A DNA stretch of 64,000 nt from Bradyrhizobium sp. 138 (GCF_023074075.1 NZ_JADPKT010000003.1:294001-358000); one strand, 5' to 3'. Positions 17,117 through 26,340 are shown, numbered from the stretch's first letter. Numbers and translations are program-made. Notes: generated by a model not told the origin, from the letters alone.

Positions 17117-17602
17117 ATGTTCTTCGATCCTGAAACCTGGGTCGCCATCGCTTTCGTGATCCTGATGGTCGTGTTCGGCTATCTCGGGGTCTTCAAGTCG
17201 GCGATGACCGCGCTCGATCATCGTGCCGACCGCATCAAGGCCGAGCTCGACGACGCCCAGCGCCTCAAGCAGGAAGCGGCCAAGGTGCTCGCCGACTACA
17301 AGGCGCGCAGTGCCACCGCCGAGCGCGAAGCCGCCGACATCATCGCCAATGCCAAGGCCGAAGCCGAGCGCATCGCGGCCGATGCCAAGGCGAAGATGGA
17401 AGACTTCGTCGCCCGCCGCACCAAGACCGCGGAGAGCAAGATCGCGCTCGCCGAGGCCCAGGCGCTGGCCGATGTCCGCGCCGCAGCCGCGGAAGCCGCT
17501 GTCCAGGCTGCCTCCACGATCCTGTCGCAGTCGGTCAAGGGCCAGGTTGCCGACGATCTGCTCGCCAAGGGCATCACCGAAGTCCGGCAGAAGCTGAACT
17601 GA
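17117..17602 (+). CDS. atpF: F0F1 ATP synthase subunit b
   Basis: 161 residues. One membrane helix ([20 protein letters not shown]) is followed by a long alanine- and lysine-rich amphipathic helix ([20 protein letters not shown]) that pairs with b' to hold F1 still against rotation. It is the last gene of the F0 operon and is directly followed by a terminator, so the F1 genes (atpHAGDC) must be elsewhere. Confidence 0.96.
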   Translation: MFFDPETWVAIAFVILMVVFGYLGVFKSAMTALDHRADRIKAELDDAQRLKQEAAKVLADYKARSATAEREAADIIANAKAEAERIAADAKAKMEDFVARRTKTAESKIALAEAQALADVRAAAAEAAVQAASTILSQSVKGQVADDLLAKGITEVRQKLN

Positions 17603-17623
17603 GGGATCTGCCTTCACCAATCA

Positions 17624-17657
17624 AAAAGCCGGCGCGATGAGCGCCGGCTTTTTTGTT
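17624..17657 (+). terminator. Rho-independent terminator after atpF
   Basis: Stem AAAAGCCGGCGC (17624-17635), loop GATGA, GCGCCGGCTTTT (17641-17652), followed by more T residues (TTGTTTG). Confidence 0.9.
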
Positions 17658-17671
17658 TGTCTGAAAGACTC

Positions 17672-17818
17672 TCGTGTTCCGGACGCGGCGCGGCATGCAA
17701 TGACGCGACGCAGAGCCGGGATCCAGTTCTTACAGCCGGACGGGCCCCGGCTCTGCAGCGCACCGCTCCGGACGATGCTTCGCATCGCCGGGAGCGCTGC
17801 GCTGCGTCCGGGGCACGA
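17672..17818. repeat. Palindromic intergenic repeat (family C, TCGTGTTCCGGACGCG...GTCCGGGGCACGA)
   Basis: The ends are inverted (tcgtgttccggacgc and gcgtccggggcacga), and an inner pair gcagagccggg/cccggctctgc sits within. It is of the kind widely dispersed in bradyrhizobial genomes (recollection). Confidence 0.75.
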
Positions 17819-17826
17819 ATCTTCGG

Positions 17827-18477
17827 CTATTTCTTCTTCCGCCCCTTCGGCTCCGGCGACAGCGCCTGCGGGTCGAAGCCGACATAGAAAATGTAATTAT
17901 CGGCGACCGCGGCCGACGGCACCGGATAGGTCATATCCTCGGCGACGAAGGTGAAGGGCACACTGCCGCCCGCGGTCATATCGACCGTGGTCCGGTAGGC
18001 CTTCGAGGCAATCACCTTCTCGCCAACGCCGCCCTGCACGACGGCGATGCGCAGGGGCACCTCGACGGAGGCAGGCGCACCGGCGGGACCGGCGATGACG
18101 CGGCCCTGGATGCCGATCCGGGCCGTGATGCCAGCGCTGCTGCGGGCACATTCGCGCGCCATCTTGGTGATCGAGGCCTGGAAGCGGATTTCATTGCCAA
18201 CGGCCGGCTTGCCGGTGGCTCCAACCGCGTAGGTCGAGGCCCCCGCGCGCACCGTGACCTGCGGGCAATCGAGATCGTCTTCGGCGGGCTGGCCGGGCGC
18301 AGGCGCCGGCTTGGGCTCGGCTGGCTGGTCGGACTTGCCGCCGAACAGGCTCTTGAAGCGGTCGGTCAGTGACTGCGCCGCGACCGGCGACACCGCTGCG
18401 AACGACACCGACAAGACAAGCGCGATCGCCGGCATCCGCCGCAGCACATTCCGCGATGACCGAAGCTGCTTCCCCAT
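17827..18477 (-). CDS. Secreted hypothetical protein
   Basis: 216 residues from the ATG at 18477 (the preceding TTG adds one residue). The signal peptide is AIALVLSVSFAAVSPVAAQS, followed by a Pro/Glu-rich linker (QPAEPKPAPAPGQPAEDDLD). The folded part has two Cys (DCPQVTVRAG and KMARECARSS), beta strands GNEIRFQASITKMARECA, ITARIGIQGRVIAGPAGAP and PFTFVAEDMTYPVPSAAVAD, and ends with a basic tail (PKGRKKK). It looks like a periplasmic beta-rich protein conserved in the genus; I cannot name a function. It is followed by a family C repeat and preceded by the acetyltransferase gene. Confidence 0.72.
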   Translation of the reverse strand: MGKQLRSSRNVLRRMPAIALVLSVSFAAVSPVAAQSLTDRFKSLFGGKSDQPAEPKPAPAPGQPAEDDLDCPQVTVRAGASTYAVGATGKPAVGNEIRFQASITKMARECARSSAGITARIGIQGRVIAGPAGAPASVEVPLRIAVVQGGVGEKVIASKAYRTTVDMTAGGSVPFTFVAEDMTYPVPSAAVADNYIFYVGFDPQALSPEPKGRKKK

Positions 18478-18598
18478 CAAAGCCCCTACTCCATGACAAA
18501 AACCCGGCCGATCACCGGTAGGCCTCGCGCCTTATATCGCCAAAATCGGCGAACCCAAGGCAGCAAAAAGGGGGAGTTGGCCGCACGAATCGGGCTGC

Positions 18599-19186
18599 TC
18601 AGCCGCGGAAATCCTCGTGCAGCAGGCCGAACAGCAAATGGTCCTGCCAGATCCCGTTGATGCAGAGATAGCGGCGCGCCAGCCCCTCGCGGGAGAAGCC
18701 GCACTTCTCCAGCACCCGAATCGACGGCGCATTGGTCGGGATGCAGGCCGCCTCGACGCGATGCAAATTGAGCTCGCCGAACAGCGTCGGCAGCAGGACC
18801 CGCAGCGCAGCCGTCATATAGCCGCGATGGGCATGGGGTTGCCCGACCCAATAGCCGATGGTGCCGGCCTGCACGATCCCGCGCCGCACGTTGGCCAGCG
18901 TGATGCCGCCGACCATGGCGCCGTCGAGCTCGCGGAAGATCAGAAACGGATAGGAACGGTCCGCGGCGATGTCCTCGGAATAGCGGCGCAGACGTCGGCG
19001 GAAGCCGGAGCGGGTGAGATCGTCCGACGGCCAGATCGGCTCCCAGGGCGTCAGGTAGTCCCGGCTGGACTCGCGCAAATGCGCCCATTGCAGGAAGTCC
19101 GACATCTGCGGCGCGCGCAACAACAACCCGTTGCCGCGCGGCGCGAGGGCGGCGGGTCCACTGGACGGCAGGCGAAAGAGGGCCAT
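18599..19186 (-). CDS. GNAT-family N-acetyltransferase (RimJ-like)
   Basis: 195 residues. LLLRAPQMSDFLQWAHLRES followed by YLTPWEPIWP, then VGGITLANVRRGIVQAGTIG, YWVGQPHAHRGYMTAALRVL and HRVEAACIPTNAPSIRVLEK, CGFSREGLARRYLCINGIWQ, is the pattern of RimJ-type enzymes that acetylate the alpha-amino group of ribosomal protein S5, using acetyl-CoA bound at the Q/H..RGYMTAAL loop. It is downstream of the M16 peptidase after 38 bases and is likely the end of the thrC-M16-rimJ unit. Confidence 0.92.
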   Translation of the reverse strand: MALFRLPSSGPAALAPRGNGLLLRAPQMSDFLQWAHLRESSRDYLTPWEPIWPSDDLTRSGFRRRLRRYSEDIAADRSYPFLIFRELDGAMVGGITLANVRRGIVQAGTIGYWVGQPHAHRGYMTAALRVLLPTLFGELNLHRVEAACIPTNAPSIRVLEKCGFSREGLARRYLCINGIWQDHLLFGLLHEDFRG

Positions 19187-19224
19187 GGTGATGCTTCCCG
19201 GGGCAGATCGCCCGCGCGCGGCTC

Positions 19225-20514
19225 CTAATGCAACCGCGCCTTGGCACGTGCCCGGGTCAATCCTTCCGCAAAAGACACCGCCGTGTCCAGACCCCTGCCA
19301 CTGCCCAATGCGACAACGGCGGGCCGGCTCCGCGACAACAGCGCACGCGCCGCGTCCCGGGTCGATTCGACGCTGACGGCGTCGATCCGGCCGACCAGCT
19401 CCTCGACCGTCTGCGGCCGGCCATAGGCCAGCACGTGCCGGGCGAGCTGCTCGGCACGGGACGAGCAGCTCTCCAGCGCCATCAGCAGACCAGCCTTCAT
19501 CTGTGCCTTGGCCCGCGCGATCTCGGCCTCGGTCAGCGTCTCCACCGACTCGTTCATGATGTCGACCACGACCTCCATCATCTCCGGCGCATCGGCCGGA
19601 TCGGTGCCGGTGTAGAGACCGAAAAAGCCGGTATCGGTATAGGGCGCGTGGAACGAGTAGATGGAGTAGCAGAGGCCGCGCTTCTCGCGCACCTCCTGGA
19701 ACAGGCGCGACGACATTCCGCCGCCGAGGATGTTGGTGAAGACCTGGAGCGAGAACAGCGACAAATCAGTCTGCGGCACGCCTTCCAGCGCCAGCGTCAG
19801 ATGCGCCTGCTCCAGCTCGCGATGCACCACCTTGGCGCCGCCCTTGCCGAACTGGGCGGTTTGCGGCTTCGGGCCCGGCGTCGCCTCGAAACTCGCAAAG
19901 CGCTTCTCGGCCTCGGCGACCACTTGGCTGTGATCGACCGCGCCTGCCGCGGCCACCACCATGTCGGGCCCGCGATAATGCGTCGAGAGATAGCCGCGCA
20001 GCATGTCGCGGTTGAAGGCGCGCAAGGTCTTGGCCGTGCCGAGCAGCGAGCGGCCCATCGGCTGGTCGGGATAGCAGAGCTCGTTGAGATGCTCGAACAC
20101 GACGTCATCCGGCGTATCCTGTGCGGCACCGATCTCCTGCACGATGACGTTCTTCTCACGCTCCAGCTCGTCGGGCTCGAAGGCGGGATTGGCGAGGATG
20201 TCGGCGAGCACGTCGAGCGCCAGCGGCACGTCGGCCTTGAGCACCCGCGCATAATAGGACGTGGTCTCGGTCGAGGTGCCGGCATTGAGGTCGCCGCCGA
20301 CCGCTTCGATCTCCTCGACGATCTCGCGCGAGGAGCGCTTGGTCGTGCCCTTGAACGCCATGTGCTCCAAGAGATGCGAAATGCCGTGCTCGTTCGGCTT
20401 CTCGTCGCGTCCGCCGACGCCGGCCCAGACGCCGAGCGCCGCAGTCTCGAGATGGGGCATCTTGTCGGTGACGACGGTCAGGCCGGAGGCAAGCTTGGAA
20501 ATCTCGACGCTCAT
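19225..20514 (-). CDS. M16 family zinc peptidase (processing peptidase-like)
   Basis: 429 residues, one complete M16B protein. The inverted zinc motif HXXEH is in ISHLLEHMAFKGTTKR, and the third ligand Glu follows in the ELEREKNVIVQEIG region. The fold continues to TTSYYARVLKADVPLALDVL and LTLALEGVPQTDLSLFSLQV with GGGMSSRLFQEVREKRGLCY, the usual central glycine-rich loop. Such enzymes are bacterial relatives of the mitochondrial processing peptidase beta subunit. The ATG overlaps the thrC stop by four bases (ATGA), so the two are translationally coupled. Confidence 0.94.
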   Translation of the reverse strand: MSVEISKLASGLTVVTDKMPHLETAALGVWAGVGGRDEKPNEHGISHLLEHMAFKGTTKRSSREIVEEIEAVGGDLNAGTSTETTSYYARVLKADVPLALDVLADILANPAFEPDELEREKNVIVQEIGAAQDTPDDVVFEHLNELCYPDQPMGRSLLGTAKTLRAFNRDMLRGYLSTHYRGPDMVVAAAGAVDHSQVVAEAEKRFASFEATPGPKPQTAQFGKGGAKVVHRELEQAHLTLALEGVPQTDLSLFSLQVFTNILGGGMSSRLFQEVREKRGLCYSIYSFHAPYTDTGFFGLYTGTDPADAPEMMEVVVDIMNESVETLTEAEIARAKAQMKAGLLMALESCSSRAEQLARHVLAYGRPQTVEELVGRIDAVSVESTRDAARALLSRSRPAVVALGSGRGLDTAVSFAEGLTRARAKARLH

Positions 20515-21929
20515 CCGGCAACTCCTTGCTTTGCGGCCCGGCTGACTGACAGCACGAACCGCTCGATCTCGGCCTGATCGTTCTTCATCACCTTCATGTG
20601 TTCGGATTTGGTCATCAATCCGTCGAGCCAGGCCGGCAATTGCGGCCGCTGGCCGCAGGCCGCTTCGACAGCGTCGGGGAATTTGGCCGGATGGGCGGTC
20701 GAGAGCACGATGCTCGGCACCCGCGTATCCGTGGTGTCGCGGTCAGCGACGGCGAGCGCCACCGCCGTATGGGGATCGACCAGCTCGCCTGCCTCGCGCC
20801 AGCCGGCGCGGATCGCAGCCGCGGTCTCGGTCTCGTCGGCGCGCCCGGCGTCGAACTCCTCGCGGATTGCGGCCAGCGTCGCATCGGGCAGCACGAAACG
20901 TCCTGACTGCTTCAGCGAATCCATCAGACGGCGCACGCTCGCCGCATCGCGCCGGCCGGCCTCGAACAGCAGCCGCTCGAAATTCGACGAGATCTGGATA
21001 TCCATCGACGGCGACGCCGTCGCGTGCACCTCGCGCACCTCATAGATCCCCGTCTTCAGCGTGCGCGCCAGGATGTCGTTGACGTTGGCGGCGATGCGCA
21101 GGGTCCGCACCGGCAGGCCCATGCGCTTGGCGACATAGCCGGCAAAGATATCGCCGAAATTGCCGGTCGGCACGACGAAATCCACCGCGCGCGCCGGCGC
21201 GCCGACGGCGACGGCGGAGGTGAAATAGTAGACCACCTGGGCGACGATGCGCGCCCAGTTGATGGAATTGACGCCGGACAGCGAGGTCGCATCGCGGAAG
21301 CGATGGTTGTTGAACATTCCCTTCACGAGCGCCTGGCAATCGTCGAAATTGCCCTCGATGGCGAGCGCATGGACATTGGCCGCGCCCGTCGACGTCATCA
21401 TCCGCCGCTGCACCTCGGAGATGCGGCCGTGCGGGAACAGCACGACGAGGTCCACATTCTCAAGTCCTGCAAAGGCCTCGACCGCGGCGCCACCAGTATC
21501 GCCTGACGTCGCGACCACGATGGTGGTGCGTTGGCCGCGCTTGGCGAGCACGTGGTCCATCAGCCGAGAGATCAGCTGCATCGCCACGTCCTTGAAGGCG
21601 AGCGTCGGGCCGTGGAACAGCTCCAGCACGAACTGGTGCGGCGACATCTGGCGCAGCGGCACCACCGCCGGATGGCGGAAGGTCGCATAGGCCTCGTTTG
21701 CCATGCGGCCGAGTTCGGCGTCGCTGATCTCGCCACCCGCGAAGGGACGAATCACGTCGACCGCGACCTCCCAATAGGGACGGCCGAAGAAGCCGGCGAT
21801 GGCATCGGTGGAGAGTTGCGGCCAGATGGTCGGCACATACAGGCCGCCATCCCGGGCGAGCCCGGTCAGCATCACGTCGCAGAAGCCGAGTTCGGGGGCC
21901 TCGCCCCGGGTCGAGATATAACGAGTCAA
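20511..21929 (-). CDS. thrC: Threonine synthase
   Basis: 472 residues. MTRYISTRGEAPELGFCDVM is the usual start; the PLP Lys is in GPTLAFKDVAMQLISRLMDH, with VATSGDTGGAAVEAFAGLEN and VPTGNFGDIFAGYVAKRMGL as the phosphate-binding loops. It converts O-phosphohomoserine to threonine in the cytoplasm. The start codon is TTG at 21929: GGAGGG lies six bases upstream of it, while a TTG four codons earlier has no site, and the genus protein begins at this point. It is followed, with a 4-base overlap, by the M16 peptidase. Confidence 0.95.
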   Translation of the reverse strand: MTRYISTRGEAPELGFCDVMLTGLARDGGLYVPTIWPQLSTDAIAGFFGRPYWEVAVDVIRPFAGGEISDAELGRMANEAYATFRHPAVVPLRQMSPHQFVLELFHGPTLAFKDVAMQLISRLMDHVLAKRGQRTTIVVATSGDTGGAAVEAFAGLENVDLVVLFPHGRISEVQRRMMTSTGAANVHALAIEGNFDDCQALVKGMFNNHRFRDATSLSGVNSINWARIVAQVVYYFTSAVAVGAPARAVDFVVPTGNFGDIFAGYVAKRMGLPVRTLRIAANVNDILARTLKTGIYEVREVHATASPSMDIQISSNFERLLFEAGRRDAASVRRLMDSLKQSGRFVLPDATLAAIREEFDAGRADETETAAAIRAGWREAGELVDPHTAVALAVADRDTTDTRVPSIVLSTAHPAKFPDAVEAACGQRPQLPAWLDGLMTKSEHMKVMKNDQAEIERFVLSVSRAAKQGVAG

Positions 21930-22077
21930 ACTGCCCTCCAAAGGCAGGCCGAACCGAAGCGCGATCCTTAAGCCTTTGATTTCACGAAATTACTTGTTAA
22001 CAGCCAGAGGCTTTGGGCCACCATAAAGTGTTTTGCGGCATCGGGAAACCGCTTCCCCATCCGCGCCCCTTCGCAGC

Positions 22078-22106
22078 AAAAAGGGCTGCGGCCATGCCGC
22101 AGCCCT
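22078..22106 (-). terminator. Orphan Rho-independent terminator on the minus strand
   Basis: Read leftward, AGGGCTGCGGC, loop ATG, GCCGCAGCCCT is followed by TTTTT. No coding gene ends at it: the nearest minus-strand gene upstream stops at 22511, 400 bases away. A short hairpin (gggtcgccgaccc near 22161-22173) lies upstream, so a small structured RNA may end here. The rest of 21930-22510 shows no supported gene. Confidence 0.6.
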
Positions 22107-22510
22107 CTCTTGGAAGGTCTGTCGTTGATGTGTGCAGACCGGTTTGCCTCTGTCGGGTCGCCGACCCGTCAAAACTGTTCGCGCAACCTTTCGTCCCCTG
22201 TCACGAAACCGTCAAGGGCGAAAACGAGGCGTGCGAGAACATGTTCCTATTTTTCCCGAGGCGCCCGAGCTCTTATGAGCCCGTTCGAGCGAATTCGCCC
22301 CGCCGATTGCCGTTTTGTCCCGACAGTTGCGGATAGCATCGGAACGATTGCCAGCTGGGCTCATTGTGTCCGCGGATGGGTGTCGGCGGTGTCCATGCAT
22401 TGCCCGGCTGCACGCTGACGCCGATCCGCCCCGCCGAACCGGCTGCATCCTGGAGTAGCCGGTTCGGTGCTTCCGGGCCGGCAGTGCCCGGGCGCCAAGC
22501 GCCCGCGACG

Positions 22511-23155
22511 TCAATTCAACCCGATTTCCACCGCGATCCTGATCAGGTCGGAATGATTCTTGGCCCCTAACTTCTGCTTGAGCAGGGACGTGGTGTTGGC
22601 GACCGTCTTGTAGGAGATGCCGAGCGCCTCGGCGACTTCCACGATCTTGTCGCCGCGTCCGAGCAGGCGGAGAATTTCGAGCTCCCTCGGCGTCATCTGC
22701 GAGGCCGGGTTGGCCTTGATCGCCGCGCCGGAAAACGTCACGGCTTCCGCGAGCTGCGGCGAGATGAAATTGTCGCCTGCGACCACCTTGCGCACCGCTT
22801 TCAGCAGGATCCTGGGATCGTCGCCCTTGGACACATAGCCCTGCGCACCGAGCTCGACTGCCCGCACCACGAAGGCCGGATCGTCGTTCATGCTGAACAG
22901 GATGATCTTGGCGTCGGGGTCGTCCTTGCGGATGCGGCGCATCAGCTCGAAGCCGGAGACATCAGGCAGGCTGATATCGATCACGGCGACGTCCGGCCGC
23001 TTGCTGACATAGGCGCGATGCCCGGATTTGGCGTCCGTCGCCTCGTCGATACGGATCGAATGGTCCGAAGCGAACAGGGTGCGGCAACCGGACAGCACCA
23101 CGGGATGGTCGTCGACGATCAGGACCCGGGTCCCCGGCTTGGCGGTATCTTGCAT
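22511..23155 (-). CDS. LuxR/NarL-family response regulator
   Basis: 214 residues. Receiver RVLIVDDHPVVLSGCRTLFA with the acceptor Asp in DVAVIDISLPDVSG and the conserved Lys in GAQGYVSKGDDP; C-terminal LuxR domain MTPRELEILRLLGRGDKIVE then VAEALGISYKTVANTTSLLK. It most likely works with the sensor kinase that starts 64 bases away on the other strand; the two diverge and share a promoter region. Confidence 0.95.
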   Translation of the reverse strand: MQDTAKPGTRVLIVDDHPVVLSGCRTLFASDHSIRIDEATDAKSGHRAYVSKRPDVAVIDISLPDVSGFELMRRIRKDDPDAKIILFSMNDDPAFVVRAVELGAQGYVSKGDDPRILLKAVRKVVAGDNFISPQLAEAVTFSGAAIKANPASQMTPRELEILRLLGRGDKIVEVAEALGISYKTVANTTSLLKQKLGAKNHSDLIRIAVEIGLN

Positions 23156-23219
23156 CGCGCACTCGCTTTTTTTTGACTCTTAGACCGGCGGGAACAAATG
23201 GAAAGAGCAAATCCCGCCG

Positions 23220-24581
23220 ATGCGCGTTAGAATTGACCTAATGTGGCAACGACTGTCGTTCAGAACGCAACTGTTTCTTCCACTCGGCGCGAGCTTTCTC
23301 GCAGCCTTGATCCTAGGCGGCATATTGCTGCAGATCTTTGCAACTGATCAGCTGGCCGACGAGAACGAGCCCGCTCGACGTTCGACCCGAACGATCGCCA
23401 CGGCACTCAACAACACTTTGCGCGCGTCGGACAATCCGCAGAAGATACTCGACGCCTTTGTCCAATCCTTGACCACCTCCTCGGATATCCAGTTCCGCCC
23501 CGCGGAAGGTCGGCCTGCGTCTTCGCCAAACAGTGCCGCGCGCAACCTGCAGGGAGTACCGCAATGGTTCGTCAACCTGCTTGTGGTGCCGGACACGGAC
23601 GCTGCGGCCCCGGTGTTGATCGATGGCAAGCGTATCGGCGATATCGTGTTCCTGCCGGACCTCTCAGCCGACCTGTTCGAGAAGTGGATCGGCTTCCTGG
23701 CGCTGACCAGCCTCGTCGCCGTGCTGACGGTGCTCACTGGGATCATCGCCTACGTCTTCGCGGGGTCGGCGCTGCGGCCCCTGCAGAATCTCGGTGAGGG
23801 CCTCACTCGGATGCGGTGTGGCGACTACGCAAAGCCGATCCCGGTCGGAGGGCCTCCGGAGATTCGGCGGAGCTGTGCGGAAGCAAATGCGCTGGCTGCA
23901 ACGCTGGCGCAATTGAGTCAGGACAATCGCGATCTGATGCACCGCCTGGTGTCGCTCCAGGACGACGAGCGGCGTGATCTCGCCCGCGAATTGCATGACG
24001 AGCTCGGACCGCTGCTGTTCAGCATCCGCGCCGGTGCGATCGCGCTGATCGAAGCCTCGCCGCCGGTGGGAAATCTTGGCAACTCGGCCCAGCAGATGCT
24101 GCAATCGGTCGAGGCGCTCCAGCAGACCAACCGCCGCATCCTGGATCGGCTGCGGCCACTGTACATCGAGGAGCTGGGCCTTGCGACCAGCGTGCAGACG
24201 CTGCTCCGGAACTTTCGCAAGCAGGCACCGCATATCGTCCTGACGGATACGATCGATCCGGAGCTGAACGTGATCGACGGGCCGTTGGCGCGGACCATCT
24301 ATCGGGTGATCCAGGAGGCACTGACCAACGTGCTGCGCCACGCCAAGGCCAGCAGCGCCCACGTCCAGGCGACCGTCAACGGTGAGGCGCTCGTCATCGA
24401 GATCTCCGACGACGGCGGCGGCTTTCCCGCCGACAATGTCTTCGGCCGTGGCCTGACCGGCATGCATGAGCGCGTGCGCGCGCTCAGCGGATCGCTGTCA
24501 CTGCTGCGCGTGGACGAACGAACCTATGTACGCTGCCGCCTGCCGGCCGAACCGGTGCGCGAGGCGCAGGCCGGCGACTGA
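23220..24581 (+). CDS. NarX/UhpB-type sensor histidine kinase
   Basis: 453 residues. Two membrane helices, QLFLPLGASFLAALILGGIL and FLALTSLVAVLTVLTGIIAY, flank a periplasmic loop of about 120 residues. A HAMP linker (GSALRPLQNLGEGLTRMRCG DYAKPIPVGG) leads to a HisKA_3 domain with the phospho-His in RRDLARELHDELGPLLFSIR and an HATPase domain (VIQEALTNVLRHAKASSAHV, ISDDGGGFPADN, GRGLTGMHERVRALSG). HisKA_3 kinases pair with NarL-type regulators such as its divergent neighbour. The first ATG (23220) was kept; an ATG at 23241 is also possible. Confidence 0.95.
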   Translation: MRVRIDLMWQRLSFRTQLFLPLGASFLAALILGGILLQIFATDQLADENEPARRSTRTIATALNNTLRASDNPQKILDAFVQSLTTSSDIQFRPAEGRPASSPNSAARNLQGVPQWFVNLLVVPDTDAAAPVLIDGKRIGDIVFLPDLSADLFEKWIGFLALTSLVAVLTVLTGIIAYVFAGSALRPLQNLGEGLTRMRCGDYAKPIPVGGPPEIRRSCAEANALAATLAQLSQDNRDLMHRLVSLQDDERRDLARELHDELGPLLFSIRAGAIALIEASPPVGNLGNSAQQMLQSVEALQQTNRRILDRLRPLYIEELGLATSVQTLLRNFRKQAPHIVLTDTIDPELNVIDGPLARTIYRVIQEALTNVLRHAKASSAHVQATVNGEALVIEISDDGGGFPADNVFGRGLTGMHERVRALSGSLSLLRVDERTYVRCRLPAEPVREAQAGD

Positions 24582-24602
24582 TCGCGCTTCAGGTCGTTGT
24601 TT

Positions 24603-24652
24603 GAGCATGATCTCTTCGGAACACCGCTTCGCACTTTTCCGGATCATGCCTT
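24603..24652. repeat. Short palindromic repeat (family D, GAGCATGATC...GGATCATGC)
   Basis: gagcatgatctcttcgga ... ttttccggatcatgcc is an imperfect hairpin repeat of the type common in Bradyrhizobium and Rhodopseudomonas intergenic regions (recollection). It lies between the convergent kinase and NTF2-like genes. Confidence 0.7.
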
Positions 24653-25019
24653 AGCATGCACAGCAACCATCATGCGCGTTCTGTCGCGCCGGCTCGCACA
24701 GCGTGCTGCGGATCTTGCCTTCCGGGCTGAAGCGAAACGAGGCGTGAATGCGCAGCGCGCCGGCGACGGAATATTCGAGATCGACGCCATAGGGCGAGGG
24801 GCGGATCTCCTCCAGCCCGAACCCCGCCAGGGAGAAGGCACTGAGCCGCGGCTGCCAATAGGCCTCGAGCTCGCTCCGGCCGCGATAGCGTTGCGCGCCG
24901 TTGCACGTGCATTCGACCTGGGCGTCGTCCGCATAGAGGTCGAGCAACATCGTGAGGTCGCCCTTCCGGCAGGCGTCCACCCAGTCGACGACAATTCCCA
25001 TCTGATCGAAATCGCTCAC
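24651..25019 (-). CDS. NTF2-like (SnoaL-type) protein
   Basis: 122 residues from a GTG. VVDWVDACRKGDLTMLLDLY then ADDAQVECTCNGAQRYRGRS, ELEAYWQPRLSAF and the last strands ALRIHASFRFSPEGKIRSTL follow the cone-shaped NTF2 fold. It ends in a Cys-rich tail (HDGCCAC). Members of this fold may be enzymes or binding proteins; no activity can be assigned. An ATG at 25001 could be the start instead. The 117 bases to the SURF1 gene are without a gene. Confidence 0.78.
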   Translation of the reverse strand: MSDFDQMGIVVDWVDACRKGDLTMLLDLYADDAQVECTCNGAQRYRGRSELEAYWQPRLSAFSLAGFGLEEIRPSPYGVDLEYSVAGALRIHASFRFSPEGKIRSTLCEPARQNAHDGCCAC

Positions 25020-25136
25020 GTCGCAATCCCTGTCTGCCGCGGGACATCACGTGCGGCTTAGGACCACACTCGTGAATGTGCGCTGAATAATAAACCCCGG
25101 GCGATACCGGGTTCCCCCCAGGGACCTTCGGCCTGC

Positions 25137-25889
25137 TCAGCTCTGCCGCCGGCCTCTTGCCCACACGGCGAAGGCGATCAGCACCGCGCCTGCAAGCGTG
25201 AACCAGGTGATGGCATATTGCAGGTGATCGTCCTTCAGATGCACGTCGAGCGGCCCCACGCGCGGAATGCCGTTCTCGGGCGCCGGCCGCTCGAGATCGA
25301 CATAGAACGGCGCAACCGCGCCCCAGCCGAGTGCGCTTGCGATTGCCAGATGATCGCGCACGAACCAGAGCCGCTTGCTGCGATCCTCCGCCGGCGTCAG
25401 CCAGCCGGACGGCTCGGGAAAGCGCAGATAACCGGTGAGCGCGGCCGGCTGCCCGGTGACGAGCTTCTTCACCGCGCGATCCTCGACGCTGCGGTCCTGC
25501 ATACTGTTCTCGACGAAGCCCGCATCGATCACGACCGTCTCGCCGCTGGGAAGCCGCGCCGGCAGGAAGGCCCAGGTGCCCGGGCCGGAGGCATCCTTGC
25601 GCACCGCCGAACCGGAGGAATAGACCATCGCATCGGGCAGCGCTGCATAGGTCGCGGTGAAGCTGACGCGGCGGAACTCGTCGCGCGCGGGATTGAGTGC
25701 AGCCCATTGCGCCGGCGGCGGCAGCGCGATGGGCGCCTCGGCCAGACGCTCGGTGAGTGCCGCGATCAGTTCGTGCTTGGCGGTCCGGCGCTGCAATTGC
25801 CAAACGCCGAGCGCGACGAAGACGGCCGTCAGGAACAGCGTGAACAGCGCGAAGCCGGCCACGCGGGGCTTGCGCGCAGGCTGGTTCAT
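25137..25889 (-). CDS. SURF1 family cytochrome oxidase assembly protein
   Basis: 250 residues with membrane helices at both ends (FALFTLFLTAVFVALGVWQL and YAITWFTLAGAVLIAFAVWA), as in SURF1. Between them are ERLAEAPIALPPPAQWAALN, PDAMVYSSGSAVRKDASGPG, VIDAGFVENSMQ and the highly conserved last motif NGIPRVGPLDVHLKDDHLQY. SURF1 helps insert haem a into subunit I of aa3-type cytochrome oxidase in the inner membrane. The start at 25889 overlaps the DUF983 stop by four bases. It is the last gene of the oxidase cluster. Confidence 0.95.
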   Translation of the reverse strand: MNQPARKPRVAGFALFTLFLTAVFVALGVWQLQRRTAKHELIAALTERLAEAPIALPPPAQWAALNPARDEFRRVSFTATYAALPDAMVYSSGSAVRKDASGPGTWAFLPARLPSGETVVIDAGFVENSMQDRSVEDRAVKKLVTGQPAALTGYLRFPEPSGWLTPAEDRSKRLWFVRDHLAIASALGWGAVAPFYVDLERPAPENGIPRVGPLDVHLKDDHLQYAITWFTLAGAVLIAFAVWARGRRQS

Positions 25890-26287
25890 TTCGCGCGGTC
25901 GACCAACCGGCCCGGCGCCGCCTTGTGGTGGAATTGCAGCGCGATCAGCAGCGACTTCATCGCACGCAACGGCAGAAGCGTGGTGGCCAGGATCAGCGGC
26001 AACCACAGCGCCGCATGCAGCCAGTACGGCGGCTGGTATTTGACCTCGACGATGAGTGCGGCCGCAACGACGATGCCACCGGCCAGCATGATGATGAAGA
26101 TCGCCGGACCGTCGCCGCTATCGATGAAGGCGTAATCGAGTCCGCAGCGGTCGCAGGCGGGCGCGAGCGTCAAGATGCCCGCATAGAGCTTGCCCTGACC
26201 GCAGCGCGGACATCTGCAGGCAAGCCCGCGCAGCGCGCTTTGCAGGACTGTGGTTTCGGGCTCGGGTTTGCCGGCGGTGTCGTTCAT
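25886..26287 (-). CDS. DUF983 membrane protein
   Basis: 133 residues. A zinc-ribbon-like pair of CxxC motifs (CPRCGQGKLYAG and CDRCGLDYAF) sits before two membrane helices (GPAIFIIMLAGGIVVAAALI and LHAALWLPLILATTLLPLRA). DUF983 is almost always found beside cytochrome oxidase assembly genes in alphaproteobacteria, so an assembly role is inferred. Its stop overlaps the SURF1 start (ATGA). A terminator lies between it and ctaE. Confidence 0.9.
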   Translation of the reverse strand: MNDTAGKPEPETTVLQSALRGLACRCPRCGQGKLYAGILTLAPACDRCGLDYAFIDSGDGPAIFIIMLAGGIVVAAALIVEVKYQPPYWLHAALWLPLILATTLLPLRAMKSLLIALQFHHKAAPGRLVDRAK

Positions 26288-26340
26288 GATTTGCGGACTC
26301 TATCACAGTTTTCGCTGAGGCTTCCGGCGGCCCAAAAGCG

